Shown: one piece after another, positions 1-8,921 of the stretch
Numbering within the stretch: position 1 is the first letter of the stretch
Layout: every line of letters starts with the position of its first letter
The notes under the pieces: generated by a model
The model's database searches: none
What the model saw: the letters and a program-made list of their open reading frames with translations, nothing else
Told to the model about the DNA's origin: nothing
Assembly: GCF_006542425.1 (NCBI RefSeq)
Contig: NZ_VFID01000012.1
Coordinates: 248,001-312,000 of the forward strand
Direction of reading: 5' to 3'
DNA: 64,000 nucleotides
From: Pseudoxanthomonas sp. z9
GTDB lineage: Bacteria; Pseudomonadota; Gammaproteobacteria; Xanthomonadales; Xanthomonadaceae
Program-made: the position numbers and the translations under genes

Positions 1-92
1 CCGAGGATGACGTCGAAGGTGCGCGCGCGCAGCAGCAGGTACACGCCGGAGGCGGTGAGCAGCCCAATCGCGCAGGCCAGGGCGAGTTCCAT
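1..92 (-). CDS. mnhC: Na+/H+ antiporter subunit C (MnhC/MrpC), N-terminal fragment
   Basis: The first 30 or so codons of a NuoK-like antiporter subunit; the gene runs off the left edge of the window. The reading MELALACAIGLLTASGVYLL is the first membrane helix expected of MnhC. The ATG at 92-90 overlaps the TGA of the upstream mnhA in an ATGA arrangement, so the two are translationally coupled in one operon. MnhC is a small hydrophobic subunit of the Mrp complex, which exchanges monovalent cations for protons at the inner membrane. The remaining mnhD-G genes would lie beyond the edge. Confidence 0.85.
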   Translation of the reverse strand, partial: MELALACAIGLLTASGVYLLLRARTFDVIL

Positions 93-2926
93 CAGCGTTC
101 CACCTCGCCGGTCCGGAGTGAGCGCCGGTCAAGATCGATGACACCATCGCGCGCTTCCCGCGTGCGCGAGGGTTTGATCGTGCCCAGCATCGAGAGAATC
201 AGCATCGCGCCGCCGAACACCACCAGGTAGACACCGGTGTCGAACACCATCGCGCTGGTCAGCTCCAGGTCCCCGATCAGCGGCAGCGTCCATACGACGT
301 GGCCGCTGGTGAGGAACGGGTACCCCAGCAGCAGCGGCGCGACCCCGCCCAGCCCCGCCACCAGCAGGCCCACGCCGATGCAGCGCACGTAATCGAAACC
401 GAAGCGCGACTCGACCGAGGCCGCGCCCTGCATGACGTACTGCATCAGCAGCGGCACCGCCAGCACCAGACCGGCGACGAAGCCGCCGCCGGGGGCGTTG
501 TGCCCGCGCAGGAACAGGAAGAACGAGACGGTGAGTGTCAGCGGGAACATGATCTGGGCCAGATCCGCCGGCACCGGCAGTGGAATCGGCGGGCCGGGCA
601 TGATCTTCTCCGGCGCCATCCGCGCGCGCCGCAGCAGCGCGTGCACCAGCAGGGCGGCGATGCCGAACACGGTGATCTCGCCGAAGGTATCGAAGCCGCG
701 GAAGTCGACCAGGATCACGTTGACCACATTGTGGCCGAACGCTTCGGGCAGCGAGCGCGCCAGCATCTCCTCGCCGATGCCGCCGGCCGGCCGGGTCATC
801 GCCGCGTAGGCCAGCACCGCCACGCCGGTACCGGCGACCAGCGCGATCACGATATCGCGCCAGCGCCGCGCGGCATTGCGCTCCGGCGGTGAGCGGAACG
901 GCAGGTAATGCATGCCGAGCAGCAGCAGCGGCAGGCTGACCATTTCCACCAGCAGTTGGGTCAGCGCCAGATCCGGCGCCGACAGGAACACGAAGGTCAG
1001 GCTGACCGCCAGCCCCGCGCCGCCCAGCAGGATCAGCACCACCAGGCGCTGCCGGTACCAGCGCAGCGAGGTGATCGCGCAAGCCGCCAGCACCAGCCAC
1101 AGCACCCAGCCCAGCGGCGGCATCGGTTGCGACGCGCGCCATTCGATGGAAGCGCCGCCGGACAGGAACGGCGCCAGTCCGACCGCGATCGCGGCCAGCA
1201 CCAGCCAGGCCAGGCTGCGCTGCAGGCTGCCGTTGGCGAGGCGCCGGGTCAGGCGCTGCGCCAGCGCGAACAGCGCCTCGACGTTGAACAGGAAGATGCG
1301 CCGCCCCAGCGACTGGCGGACGATCGCGTGCAGATCCAGCAACCGGCGCAGGCCGAAGTACAGCGCCACGCCGCCGACCAGGCTGACCACGCTCATCAGC
1401 AGCGGCAGGTTGAAGCCGTGCCAGACCGCCAGGCTGTAGGTCGGCGCGGCGGCGCCGAGCGTGCCGCGCACCGCAGCCTCCAGCACCGGGGCGATGGTCC
1501 AGGCCGGGACGATGCCCACGATCAGGCACAGCACCACCAGGATCTCGACCGGGATCTTCATCCAGCGCGCGGGCTCGTGCGGTTCGTGTTCCAGTGCGCG
1601 CGGGCCCTTGCCGAAGAACGTGTCGTGGACGAAACGCAGGCTGTAGGCGACGCCGAAGATGCCGGCCAGCACCGCGACCAGGCTCATCGCCGAGCGCATG
1701 GTCGCGTGCGCGTCGCTCATGTCCAGCGTCTCGGCGAAGAACATTTCCTTGGACAGGAAGCCGTTGAGCAACGGCACGCCGGCCATCGCCAGGCTGGCGA
1801 TGATTGCCAGCGCGCTGGTAAACGGCAGGTAGTGGCGCAGGCCGCCGAGCCGGCGCATGTCGCGGGTTCCGGTTTCGTGGTCGATGATGCCCGCGGCCAT
1901 GAACAGCGACGCCTTGAACACCGCGTGGTTGAGGATGTGGAAGAGGCCCGCGACCACCGCCATCGGCGTGGAGAGGCCGAACAGCAAGGTGATCAGGCCC
2001 AGGTGCGAGATGGTCGAATAGGCCAGCAGGCCCTTGATGTCCTGCTGGAAGATCGCCTGCCAGGCGCCGATCAGCAGCGTGGCCGCGCCGATCGCGCTGA
2101 CCAGGTAGAAGAACAGTTCGCTGCCTGCCAGGGCGGGATGCAGGCGCGCCAGGAGGAACACGCCGGCCTTCACCATCGTCGCCGAATGCAGGTAGGCCGA
2201 GACCGGCGTCGGCGCGGCCATCGCGTGCGGCAGCCAGAAGTGGAACGGAAACTGCGCGCTCTTGGTGAACACGCCCATCAGTACCAGCACCAGGGTCAGC
2301 GGATACAGCGCGTGCGCGCGGATCTGCGGTCCGGCCGCGAGCACGTCGTCCAGCTGGTAGCTGCCGACGATATGGCCCAGCAGCAGCGCACCGGCCAGCA
2401 GCGCCAGGCCGCCGCCGCCGGTGATCGCCAGCGCCATGCGCGCGCCCTCGCGGGCATCCTGGCGCTGGTGCCAGTAACCGATCAGCAGGAAGGAGCTGAT
2501 GCTGGTCATCTCCCAGAACACCAGCAGCAGGATCAGGTTGCCGGCCAGCACCACGCCGAGCATCGAGCCCATGAACAACAGCAGGTACGCATACAGGCGC
2601 ACCGCCGAATCGCGTGGACTCAGGTAGTAATGCGCGTACATCACCACCAGCGCGCCGATCGCCAGCACCAGTCCGGCGAAGGTCCAGGCCAGGCCGTCCA
2701 GGCGCAGGCCGAAGGCGAGGCCGATCTGGGGAATCCAGGGATGTTCGGCGCGGACGACGCCGCCTTGCAGGATCTCCGGCGTCATCGTCGCCAGCAGGCC
2801 CAGGCCGAGCAGCGGCGCCGCGCCGGCCAGCCATGCCGCCATGCTGCGCGACTTGGGTCGCCACAGCGCGATGAGCAGGGCGATCAGGAACGGCAGGCAC
2901 AGGAGCAGGTCGAGAGATGCGGACAC
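92..2926 (-). CDS. mnhA: Fused Na+/H+ antiporter subunits A and B (MnhA/MrpA-MnhB)
   Basis: About 944 aa and polytopic. Residues 1-650 are NuoL-like and carry the proton-antiporter domain (for example TKSAQFPFHFWLPHAM, typical of NuoL/MrpA). The last 150 or so residues form an MnhB domain (LFLRGHNAPGGGFVAGLV is the MnhB hallmark). This A-B fusion is known from PhaAB-type Mrp systems. The protein would form the main channel of an inner-membrane cation/proton antiporter. The start is taken as GTG at 2926, directly before a first membrane helix; the reading frame stays open further upstream, but that stretch is Arg/His/Pro-rich and unlike the family. It leads the operon and overlaps mnhC by 1 base. 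Confidence 0.9.
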   Translation of the reverse strand: MSASLDLLLCLPFLIALLIALWRPKSRSMAAWLAGAAPLLGLGLLATMTPEILQGGVVRAEHPWIPQIGLAFGLRLDGLAWTFAGLVLAIGALVVMYAHYYLSPRDSAVRLYAYLLLFMGSMLGVVLAGNLILLLVFWEMTSISSFLLIGYWHQRQDAREGARMALAITGGGGLALLAGALLLGHIVGSYQLDDVLAAGPQIRAHALYPLTLVLVLMGVFTKSAQFPFHFWLPHAMAAPTPVSAYLHSATMVKAGVFLLARLHPALAGSELFFYLVSAIGAATLLIGAWQAIFQQDIKGLLAYSTISHLGLITLLFGLSTPMAVVAGLFHILNHAVFKASLFMAAGIIDHETGTRDMRRLGGLRHYLPFTSALAIIASLAMAGVPLLNGFLSKEMFFAETLDMSDAHATMRSAMSLVAVLAGIFGVAYSLRFVHDTFFGKGPRALEHEPHEPARWMKIPVEILVVLCLIVGIVPAWTIAPVLEAAVRGTLGAAAPTYSLAVWHGFNLPLLMSVVSLVGGVALYFGLRRLLDLHAIVRQSLGRRIFLFNVEALFALAQRLTRRLANGSLQRSLAWLVLAAIAVGLAPFLSGGASIEWRASQPMPPLGWVLWLVLAACAITSLRWYRQRLVVLILLGGAGLAVSLTFVFLSAPDLALTQLLVEMVSLPLLLLGMHYLPFRSPPERNAARRWRDIVIALVAGTGVAVLAYAAMTRPAGGIGEEMLARSLPEAFGHNVVNVILVDFRGFDTFGEITVFGIAALLVHALLRRARMAPEKIMPGPPIPLPVPADLAQIMFPLTLTVSFFLFLRGHNAPGGGFVAGLVLAVPLLMQYVMQGAASVESRFGFDYVRCIGVGLLVAGLGGVAPLLLGYPFLTSGHVVWTLPLIGDLELTSAMVFDTGVYLVVFGGAMLILSMLGTIKPSRTREARDGVIDLDRRSLRTGEVER

Positions 2927-3051
2927 TCGTCGGACTTCGATGGCGGGTGTTGACCCGAGTTTAACAGGGCAATGCACGTGGAATGGCGGCTTCGCTATGC
3001 TGTGCGGCCGATCGCGGCGATCCCGTTCACCCACAAGGAAACGCGCCTCCC

Positions 3052-3924
3052 ATGTCCCAGCCCACCCGCAACGCCCTGGTTTTCGGTGGCACCGGCCAGA
3101 TCGGACGGGCGCTGCTGGCGCGGCTGCGGACCGATGGCTGGCGGATCCTGGCGGTGTCGCGGCAAGCGCAGGCGGCGGATGACGATGGCGTGCATTGGCT
3201 GCAAGGTGAGTTCGATGACATGCCGCCACTTCCGGATCGCGTCGATGCGATTTTCAGCACCGGTCCGCTGGATCGGTTTTCCCGCTGGTATGCCGACGCG
3301 GCACTCGCCTGTCCGCGGGTGGTGGCGTTCGGATCGACCAGCGTGGAAACCAAGCAGGCGTCGGCCGATGCCGGCGAGCGCGATCTGGCCGGACGCCTGC
3401 GCGACGCCGAAGCGCGGGTGTTCGCCGCCGCGCAGGCGCGCGATGCGCAGGCCACACTGCTGCGTCCCACCCTGGTGTACGGCGCGGGCCGTGATCAGAC
3501 CCTGTCGCGGATCGCGGCGATGGCGCGCCGCAGTGGTTTCTTCGTGCTGCCTGGCGACGCGCGCGGCCGGCGCCAGCCGGTCCATGTAGGAGATCTGGCC
3601 GCGGCGGCGCAGGCGGTGGTGGACACGCCGGCGACGCACGGGCGCGCTTATGCGCTGCCGGGTGGCGAGACGCTGGAGTATCGCGAGATGGTGCGCAGGA
3701 CGCTGGCGGCGCTGCGGCCCGCGCCACGGTTGATCGTGCTGCCGCCGTCGGTGTTCGCGGTCGTGGTCGCGGCGGCGCGGTGGAGCGGACGCCTGCAGGG
3801 ATTGAGTGGCGCGGCGGTGGCCCGCATGCGCGGGGATCTGGTGTTCGACGCCGGACCGGCGCAGCGTGATTTCGGTTACGCGCCGCGCGTCTTCAAGCCG
3901 GATGCCGGCATGCTGCCGCCGTGA
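3052..3924 (+). CDS. NAD(P)-dependent SDR/epimerase-like protein
   Basis: 290 aa with an N-terminal Rossmann nucleotide-binding motif GGTGQIG near residues 11-17, and later the motif LRPTLVYGAG seen in atypical extended short-chain dehydrogenases. A canonical YxxxK pair is not evident; SVETK follows the STS-like strand, so catalytic assignment is open. The substrate is unknown; homologues are annotated as NAD-dependent epimerase/dehydratase. It is divergent from mnhA (125 bp gap) and convergent with the next gene, so it is probably monocistronic. ATG at 3052 is chosen because it directly precedes the Rossmann strand. Confidence 0.7.
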   Translation: MSQPTRNALVFGGTGQIGRALLARLRTDGWRILAVSRQAQAADDDGVHWLQGEFDDMPPLPDRVDAIFSTGPLDRFSRWYADAALACPRVVAFGSTSVETKQASADAGERDLAGRLRDAEARVFAAAQARDAQATLLRPTLVYGAGRDQTLSRIAAMARRSGFFVLPGDARGRRQPVHVGDLAAAAQAVVDTPATHGRAYALPGGETLEYREMVRRTLAALRPAPRLIVLPPSVFAVVVAAARWSGRLQGLSGAAVARMRGDLVFDAGPAQRDFGYAPRVFKPDAGMLPP

Positions 3925-3940
3925 GCGCCGGGCGTCGCAT

Positions 3941-4420
3941 TCAGTAGCGCCAGCCCATCACCCGGTAGAACTTGGCCAGCACCCAGGCCGGGCCGATCAG
4001 CAGGTAGGTGAGATCGGTGAGGAAGCTCGGCTTGCGGCCTTCGATCTTGTGGCCGATGAACTGCGCGACCCAGGCGATCACGAAAACGCCCAGCGCCAGC
4101 CAGAACAGATTGGCCACCCCCAGCACGCCTTCCAGCCAGCGGGTCAGCCAGGCCATCGCCACGAAGATCGCCAGCATGCCCAGGCCGAGCGGGCGCGACA
4201 TCCGGTTGTAGAACATCCAGGCGCCGAACATCGCCAGCGCCGCCCAGATGCCGGATTTCATCCAGGTGCCGAACACCGGGATGCACCACAGCAGCGCGAC
4301 CACCGTCCACAGGATGGCGGGGACGGCGAAGAGGTGGATCTTCTGGTTGGTGACGTTCTGGTGGTCGCCGGAATAACTGGCGAACCAGCGGTCCACCGGG
4401 CGTTGCGCGGTCGCGTTCAT
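3941..4420 (-). CDS. Mpo1-like (DUF962) membrane protein
   Basis: 159 aa. The N-terminal motif RWFASYSGDHQNVTNQKIHLFAVP matches the Mpo1/YGL010w family, which keeps conserved histidines for an Fe-dependent dioxygenase acting on 2-hydroxy fatty acids in yeast; the bacterial role is not established. At least four membrane helices follow. A good ribosome site (GGGAGG) lies just upstream of the ATG at 4420, which decides the start over an in-frame upstream ATG. The gene is convergent with the SDR gene and stands alone. Confidence 0.8.
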   Translation of the reverse strand: MNATAQRPVDRWFASYSGDHQNVTNQKIHLFAVPAILWTVVALLWCIPVFGTWMKSGIWAALAMFGAWMFYNRMSRPLGLGMLAIFVAMAWLTRWLEGVLGVANLFWLALGVFVIAWVAQFIGHKIEGRKPSFLTDLTYLLIGPAWVLAKFYRVMGWRY

Positions 4421-4511
4421 GCATCCCTCCCGAGGATGTCGATGCGGCAGGGTATGGAGCATAGCGCAGGCGCGGGCGGCGCGCGTCGCCACCCGGCCCC
4501 GGGTGGGCGGA

Positions 4512-4847
4512 CTAGTGGGCGGAGACCCGCGAGAACAACTGGATGACCGCGACCCCGGCCACGATCAGGCCCATGCCGAGCACGGCGGGCAGGTCGAGCG
4601 CCTGCTTGAGTACCAGCCAGCCGACCAGGGCGATCAGGACGATGCCGGCGCCGGACCAGATCGCGTAGGCGACCCCGACCGGAACAGTCTTCATCACCTG
4701 CGACAGGCAGTAGAAGGCGATGCCGTAGCCGGCCGCCACCAGCAGCGAGGGCCCGAGGCGGGTGAAACCTTCCGCCGACTTGAGCGCGCTGGTGGCGATG
4801 ACCTCGGCGACGATGGCGACGGCCAGGTACAGGTAACCCGGATTCAT
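4512..4847 (-). CDS. emrE: Small multidrug resistance (SMR) efflux pump, EmrE type
   Basis: 111 aa with four membrane helices. It keeps the family glutamate in the first helix ([13 protein letters not shown], Glu15, matching EmrE Glu14) and the [11 protein letters not shown] signature in helix 3. SMR proteins are dual-topology dimers that exchange protons for quaternary cations and other toxic compounds across the inner membrane. It stands alone between the Mpo1-like gene and purC. A second SMR gene at 17973 is the SugE/guanidinium type; this one lacks any comparable upstream RNA element. Substrate specificity cannot be read from sequence. Confidence 0.88.
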   Translation of the reverse strand: MNPGYLYLAVAIVAEVIATSALKSAEGFTRLGPSLLVAAGYGIAFYCLSQVMKTVPVGVAYAIWSGAGIVLIALVGWLVLKQALDLPAVLGMGLIVAGVAVIQLFSRVSAH

Positions 4848-4920
4848 GGCGGCGGGACAGGCAGCGTGCGTGGCACGGGACCGGGATGCTAGCCCACGCC
4901 GCGGTGAACGCCACCCGACC

Positions 4921-4957
4921 GGCGGGCGGCCCGCTCCCGCAGGAGCGGCCGCCTGCC
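4921..4957. repeat. Strong 16-bp hairpin, REP-like, between emrE and purC
   Basis: Two nested stems, 4921-4929 with 4949-4957 (one G:T) and 4931-4937 with 4942-4948, close on the tetraloop CGCA. The GCAGGAGCGGC core resembles intergenic REP hairpins of Xanthomonadaceae. There is no T-run on either strand, so it is not a canonical intrinsic terminator, though it may protect the 3' end of the purC transcript. Confidence 0.5.
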
Positions 4958-4974
4958 GCGCGCCTTGGCCGGGA

Positions 4975-5901
4975 TCAATCCAACTGCAGATCGGCCAGCC
5001 GCAGCAGCGCTTCGGCGTACTTGGCGCGGGTGCGCTCGATGACCTCGGCGGGCAGATGGGGACCCGGCGCGGTCTTGTTCCAGTCCAGCGTTTCCAGGTA
5101 GTCGCGCACGAACTGCTTGTCGTAGCTCGGCGGGCTGGTGCCGACCTCGTACTGATCCGCCGGCCAGTAGCGCGAGGAATCGGGGGTCAGCATCTCGTCC
5201 ATGATGTACAGGCGGCCATCGGCGTCGGTGCCGAACTCGAACTTGGTGTCGGCCAGCAGGATGCCGCGCTCGGCCGCGTACTCGGCGGCGTAGCGGTAGA
5301 TGCGCAGGGTGGCGTCGCGCACGCGCTCGGCCAGCTCGGCGCCCACGGTCTTGACCATCGCGTCGAAATCGATGTTCTCGTCGTGGTCGCCGACCGCCGC
5401 CTTGGTGGAGGGCGTGAAGATCGGTTCGGCCAGCCGCTCGGCCTGGCGCAGGCCGTCAGGCAGCTCGATGCCGCTGACCTTGCCGGTGCGCTGGTAGTCC
5501 TTCCAGCCGCTGCCGATCAGGTAGCCGCGGGCGATCGCTTCCACCGGCACCGGCTTGAGCCGGCGGGTCACCACCGCGCGCTTCGCGTACAGCGCGGGAT
5601 CCACGCCTGCCGGCAGCACGCTGGCCACGTCGATGCCGGTCAGATGGTTGGGCAGCAGGTGGGCGGTCTTGGCGAACCAGAAGTTGGAGATCTGGCAGAG
5701 CATCTCGCCCTTGCCGGGAATCGGATCCGGCAGCACCACGTCGAACGCGCTGAGGCGATCGGTGGCGACCATCAGCAGGTAGTCGCCGGGCGGCGCGTCG
5801 GCGGGCAGGCGCTCGCGGGGGATGTCGAATACATCGCGGACCTTGCCGCGGTGGCGCAACGGCAGGCCGGGCAGATCGGATTGAAGCAACGTCGTCGGCA
5901 C
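4975..5901 (-). CDS. purC: Phosphoribosylaminoimidazole-succinocarboxamide synthase (SAICAR synthetase)
   Basis: 308 aa, the longer Ade1-like form. It joins CAIR and aspartate with ATP in de novo purine synthesis, in the cytosol. Diagnostic stretches are [11 protein letters not shown] near the N terminus, [24 protein letters not shown], and [28 protein letters not shown] at 5901 is taken as the start because CGAGGAG lies at ribosome-site distance and the family begins just before this conserved region; an upstream in-frame ATG would add about 28 residues unlike the family. It is divergent from the DnaJ-domain gene. Confidence 0.93.
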   Translation of the reverse strand: MPTTLLQSDLPGLPLRHRGKVRDVFDIPRERLPADAPPGDYLLMVATDRLSAFDVVLPDPIPGKGEMLCQISNFWFAKTAHLLPNHLTGIDVASVLPAGVDPALYAKRAVVTRRLKPVPVEAIARGYLIGSGWKDYQRTGKVSGIELPDGLRQAERLAEPIFTPSTKAAVGDHDENIDFDAMVKTVGAELAERVRDATLRIYRYAAEYAAERGILLADTKFEFGTDADGRLYIMDEMLTPDSSRYWPADQYEVGTSPPSYDKQFVRDYLETLDWNKTAPGPHLPAEVIERTRAKYAEALLRLADLQLD

Positions 5902-6088
5902 AAATACTCCTCGGGGAGTCCGGATTTCGGTCGGAAGGGCGCGCGCAGCGCACCCGGAGTCCTCCCCCGCTCCCGTGTCCCGCAAGCCGCCTGGGCGTGC
6001 CCGGGACCCGGCCGGGCCGCGTAGTGTACGGCGATGCCGGGCCGCTGTGCCGTAAAATGGCCGCCAATTTCAGGGAAACCCCACCCGG

Positions 6089-6415
6089 ATGAAGCGCTGG
6101 TACGGGAAATTGCTCGGATTCATCGCCGGCTGGCTGCTGATGCGGCACCCGGTGGGCGGCCTGATCGGCCTGCTGATCGGCCATGCCTTCGACGAGGACT
6201 GGTTCAAGCTGTCCCGGGACAATCCGTACCGGGTGTTCAACCTCACCAGCGACGCCACCGACGCCGAGATCGACCAGGCCTACCGCCGGCTGATTTCCCA
6301 GTACCACCCCGACAAGTACGCCGGCGCCGCCGAGGAACTGCGCCGCCAGGCCGAGCGCAAGGCCGGCGAAATCAACGCCGCCTACGACCGCATCAAGACC
6401 CTGCGCCGGCGCTGA
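6089..6415 (+). CDS. Short membrane-anchored DnaJ-domain protein
   Basis: 108 aa. Residues 1-30 form a glycine-rich hydrophobic segment like that of DjlA, and residues 45-105 a J domain with the HPD motif (SQYHPDKY) that stimulates the ATPase of a DnaK partner. It is far shorter than DjlA (about 270 aa) and lacks the central TerB-like region. It is followed after 43 bp by rpe, so the two could be cotranscribed. It is probably an inner-membrane co-chaperone; the client is unknown. Confidence 0.8.
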   Translation: MKRWYGKLLGFIAGWLLMRHPVGGLIGLLIGHAFDEDWFKLSRDNPYRVFNLTSDATDAEIDQAYRRLISQYHPDKYAGAAEELRRQAERKAGEINAAYDRIKTLRRR

Positions 6416-6458
6416 CCGCGTCCGCGCCTTCCCGCCGCACCGACCCGACGAGAGTCCC

Positions 6459-7130
6459 ATGTCCGATTGCCTGATTGCCCCCTCCATCCTGTCCGCCGAC
6501 TTCGCCAGGCTGGGCGAGGAAGTCGACAACGTGATCGCCGCCGGCGCCGACTGGGTGCACTTCGACGTGATGGACAACCACTACGTCCCCAACCTCACCA
6601 TCGGCCCGATGGTCTGCCAGGCACTGCGCAAGCATGGCGTCACCGCGCCGATCGACGTGCACCTGATGGTGGAGCCGGTGGATCGGATCATCCCGGACTT
6701 CGCCGAGGCCGGTGCCAGCATCATCAGCTTCCATCCCGAGGCCTCGCGCCATGTCCATCGCACGGTGCAACTGATCAAATCGCACGGCTGCAAGGCTGGC
6801 CTGGTGCTGAATCCGGCCACGCCGGTGGACGTGCTGGACTGGGTGCTGGCGGATCTGGATCTGGTCCTGCTGATGTCGGTGAATCCGGGCTTTGGCGGGC
6901 AGGCGTTCATTCCTTCCGCGCTCGACAAGCTGCGCGCCGTGCGGGAAAAGATCGACGCCTCCGGCAAGGCCATCCGCCTGGAAATCGATGGCGGCGTGAA
7001 GGCTGACAACATTGGTGAAATCGCCGCCGCGGGCGCCGACACCTTCGTCGCCGGCTCGGCGATCTTCAACGCGCCCGACTATGCCGACGTCATCCGCCGC
7101 ATGCGCGAAGCCGTCGCCGCCGCCCGCTGA
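6459..7130 (+). CDS. rpe: Ribulose-phosphate 3-epimerase
   Basis: 223 aa, a full-length TIM barrel. It interconverts ribulose-5-phosphate and xylulose-5-phosphate in the pentose phosphate pathway. Metal-binding and catalytic stretches are present: [57 protein letters not shown] and [12 protein letters not shown]. In related genomes rpe lies upstream of trpE, as here, where a lipid kinase gene and repeats intervene. The stop codon abuts a GTAG-headed REP-like element. Confidence 0.95.
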   Translation: MSDCLIAPSILSADFARLGEEVDNVIAAGADWVHFDVMDNHYVPNLTIGPMVCQALRKHGVTAPIDVHLMVEPVDRIIPDFAEAGASIISFHPEASRHVHRTVQLIKSHGCKAGLVLNPATPVDVLDWVLADLDLVLLMSVNPGFGGQAFIPSALDKLRAVREKIDASGKAIRLEIDGGVKADNIGEIAAAGADTFVAGSAIFNAPDYADVIRRMREAVAAAR

Positions 7131-7198
7131 GTAGAGCGGGGCTCGCTCCGCTGTTCGATGGCTTCCGGCGAAGAGCCGCCGAGCAAGCTCGGCTCCAC
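7131..7198. repeat. REPIN-like inverted pair of GTAG-type REP hairpins
   Basis: GTAG (7131-7134) precedes a hairpin with stem arms 7135-7141 and 7146-7152 (loop CTCG). About 25 bp on, a second hairpin, arms 7178-7184 and 7187-7193, is followed by the inverted head CCAC. A GTAG tetranucleotide before a GC-rich hairpin is the hallmark of RAYT-associated REPs such as the SMAG elements of Stenotrophomonas. The element begins directly after the rpe stop codon. Confidence 0.5.
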
Positions 7199-7211
7199 GC
7201 GCGAATGCCGG

Positions 7212-7246
7212 ATGAAAGAAAGGCGGTGACCAACGGCCACCGCCTT
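7212..7246 (-). terminator. Intrinsic-terminator-like hairpin reading leftward, with no minus-strand gene upstream of it
   Basis: A perfect 9-bp stem (7220-7228 with 7238-7246) is followed on the minus strand by a TTTCTTTC-type tract. Both flanking genes are on the plus strand, so if this terminates anything it is a minus-strand non-coding transcript. Confidence 0.4.
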
Positions 7247-7345
7247 CCAGAAGATTGGAGGCTGATCCTGCCTCCGCCCGTCGTCCCTGCTATGACTTTC
7301 CAAGCTACCGGCGCCGGATGACATCCGGATGACAATCGGGCGTCG
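7212..7345 (-). ncRNA. Candidate minus-strand sRNA rich in GGA motifs
   Basis: Reading leftward from about 7345, the strand carries six GGA triplets in about 95 nt. One sits in the loop of a perfect hairpin (7257-7262 with 7270-7275, loop AGGATCA), the arrangement bound by CsrA/RsmA proteins. It ends at the hairpin and U-rich tract at 7212-7246. The remaining part of this 414-bp gap (7346-7544) shows no gene or clear signal. The 5' end is a guess; no convincing promoter was found. Confidence 0.22.
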
Positions 7346-7544
7346 CCACGGCAGGTCCCGCGGTCGCGGCGACGTGTACCGGGATTGACCGGAGCGGGAG
7401 TCGGCAAGGACAGCAACGGACCCGCACCACGGCCTGCGACCGCTGTCGAGCCGGCGCTCCGCATCCTCCCGGCACCCGCGCGTTAACCCGGCGGAGCACG
7501 CGACCTGCTAGCGTTTGCCATCCTCTTCTTCATCTTCGTTTTTC

Positions 7545-8477
7545 ATGCAGACAGCGCGCTGGCGTCTCATCCTCAATGGCAAGGCGGCGGGCGACGATGC
7601 CCTGCGCGCGGCGGTCGCGCACTGGCGCGAGCGCGGGATCACGCTGGAAGTGCGGGTGACCTGGGAAGCCGGTGACGCCGAACGCCACGTATCCGAAGCA
7701 ATCGCCGAAGGCGTGGACACGTTGGTGGCCGCCGGAGGCGACGGGACCCTGAGCGAGGTGGCGACCGCGCTGGCCCATCGCGAGGAAACCGCCGACGCGC
7801 TCCCCACGCTGGCCCTGGTGCCGATGGGCACGGCCAACGACTTCGCCACCGCCGCCGGCATCCCGCCCGAGCCCGCGGACGCGCTGGGGTTGGCGGCCGC
7901 CGAACCCGCGGTGGCGATCGATCTGCTGAGGATCGACGCCGGCGACGAGGTCCACTGGTGCGCCAACCTGGCCAGCGGCGGTTTTGGCACGGAAGTGACC
8001 GTGGAAACCGATGAAGGCCTGAAGAAAGTGCTGGGCGGGCTGGCCTATCTGGTCACGGGGGTTGCCCGTCTCGGCCGCATCGAGCCGACCGTGGCGGAAC
8101 TGCGCGGCCCGGACTTCGCCTGGGGCGGCGAATTCATCGCCCTGGGCATCGGCAACGGGCGCCAGGCCGGCGGCGGACAGGCGTTGTGTCCGGATGCCCT
8201 CGCCAACGACGGGCAACTCGATCTGACCATCGTGCCGACGCTCAACGGAGAAGTGGGCGCGACCGTGGGAACCCTGCTGACCCAGGGCAAGCGCGAGGCG
8301 CTGGAGCGGATCGCCACGCATGCGCGTCTGCCATGGGTCGAGTTGTCGGCGGCCGAACCCGTCACCCTCAACCTCGACGGCGAACCGGTGCGTTCGCGGC
8401 ATTTCCGCATCACTTGCGTCCCCGGCCGTCTGCGCATGCACCTGCCACCCGATTGCCCGCTGCTGGCGCGCACCTGA
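7545..8477 (+). CDS. YegS-like lipid kinase (diacylglycerol kinase catalytic domain)
   Basis: 310 aa. The motif [11 protein letters not shown] near residue 66 is the GGDGT nucleotide-binding signature of the DAGK/YegS family, and [12 protein letters not shown] follows as in YegS. YegS phosphorylates phosphatidylglycerol in vitro; the physiological lipid is uncertain. The ATG at 7545 gives the usual family start ([16 protein letters not shown]); an upstream in-frame ATG would only add a serine-rich tail. It lies between rpe and trpE but is separated from both by more than 400 bp of repeat-containing sequence. Confidence 0.85.
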   Translation: MQTARWRLILNGKAAGDDALRAAVAHWRERGITLEVRVTWEAGDAERHVSEAIAEGVDTLVAAGGDGTLSEVATALAHREETADALPTLALVPMGTANDFATAAGIPPEPADALGLAAAEPAVAIDLLRIDAGDEVHWCANLASGGFGTEVTVETDEGLKKVLGGLAYLVTGVARLGRIEPTVAELRGPDFAWGGEFIALGIGNGRQAGGGQALCPDALANDGQLDLTIVPTLNGEVGATVGTLLTQGKREALERIATHARLPWVELSAAEPVTLNLDGEPVRSRHFRITCVPGRLRMHLPPDCPLLART

Positions 8478-8551
8478 TCCGGCGTCTGTCGGATGACGGC
8501 GGACGCTTGAGGGAGCAACACGCTCCACCACGACGACATCCGGAACCTTCC

Positions 8552-8659
8552 CCGTCGTCCCAGCGAAAGCCGGGACCTATTTTGCTTCCGGCTTCAGGGG
8601 GCCTTCGGGCGAACGGATCAAGGCAGAGGCCGATGGATCCGGGCTTTCGCCGATGACGG
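8552..8659. repeat. Degenerate long palindromic intergenic repeat
   Basis: The left arm (CCGTCGTCCCAGCGAAAGCC, from 8552) and the reverse complement of the right arm (ending near 8659, CCGTCATCGGCGAAAGCCC) match imperfectly over about 35 bp around a GC-rich centre. This looks like the dispersed palindromic elements built on the CGTCATCCC...GCGAAAGCCGGGA theme in Xanthomonadaceae. It fills part of the 443-bp gap before trpE. Between it and about 8810 I see no gene. Confidence 0.5.
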
Positions 8660-8811
8660 CGGCTCCGGCCGCTCGGCCATACCCGGACTTCGCTGGCATG
8701 GAGGTCAGAAGTTCCTGAGCGCCGTCCCCGCGCGGGCGGGGCTCGTCTTGCCCAGTGATCCACGACCACGAGGACTGGCCGCCTGGCCCGGCCATCGGGT
8801 AGAGTAGCCCC

Positions 8812-8921
8812 GTGTTCAGCCAGACGACCCCGCTTTCCGTTTCTTCCGCACGCCGCTGCTGGCGATGGTGGCCCGTTGCCGTCGTCTGCCATGCCCCCGC
8901 GTCCCGGAAGGAAAGCCGTCT
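8812..8921 (+). promoter_or_regulatory. Possible trp leader region with a Trp-rich reading frame
   Basis: A GTG-initiated frame at 8812 reads through Cys-Trp-Arg-Trp-Trp at 8857-8871 and continues past the trpE start. Tandem Trp codons 50 bp before trpE suggest a translation-sensing leader, but I do not find a clear terminator/antiterminator pair or a ribosome site for the GTG. A second small frame (ATG 8865) ends with a TGA overlapping the trpE TTG. Both could be chance. Confidence 0.22.

Noticed and set aside
908..2953. A 681-codon open frame on the plus strand opposite mnhA
   Set aside because: It is a Gln/His/Arg-rich mirror of the antiporter gene caused by high GC at codon positions; no domain and no ribosome site.
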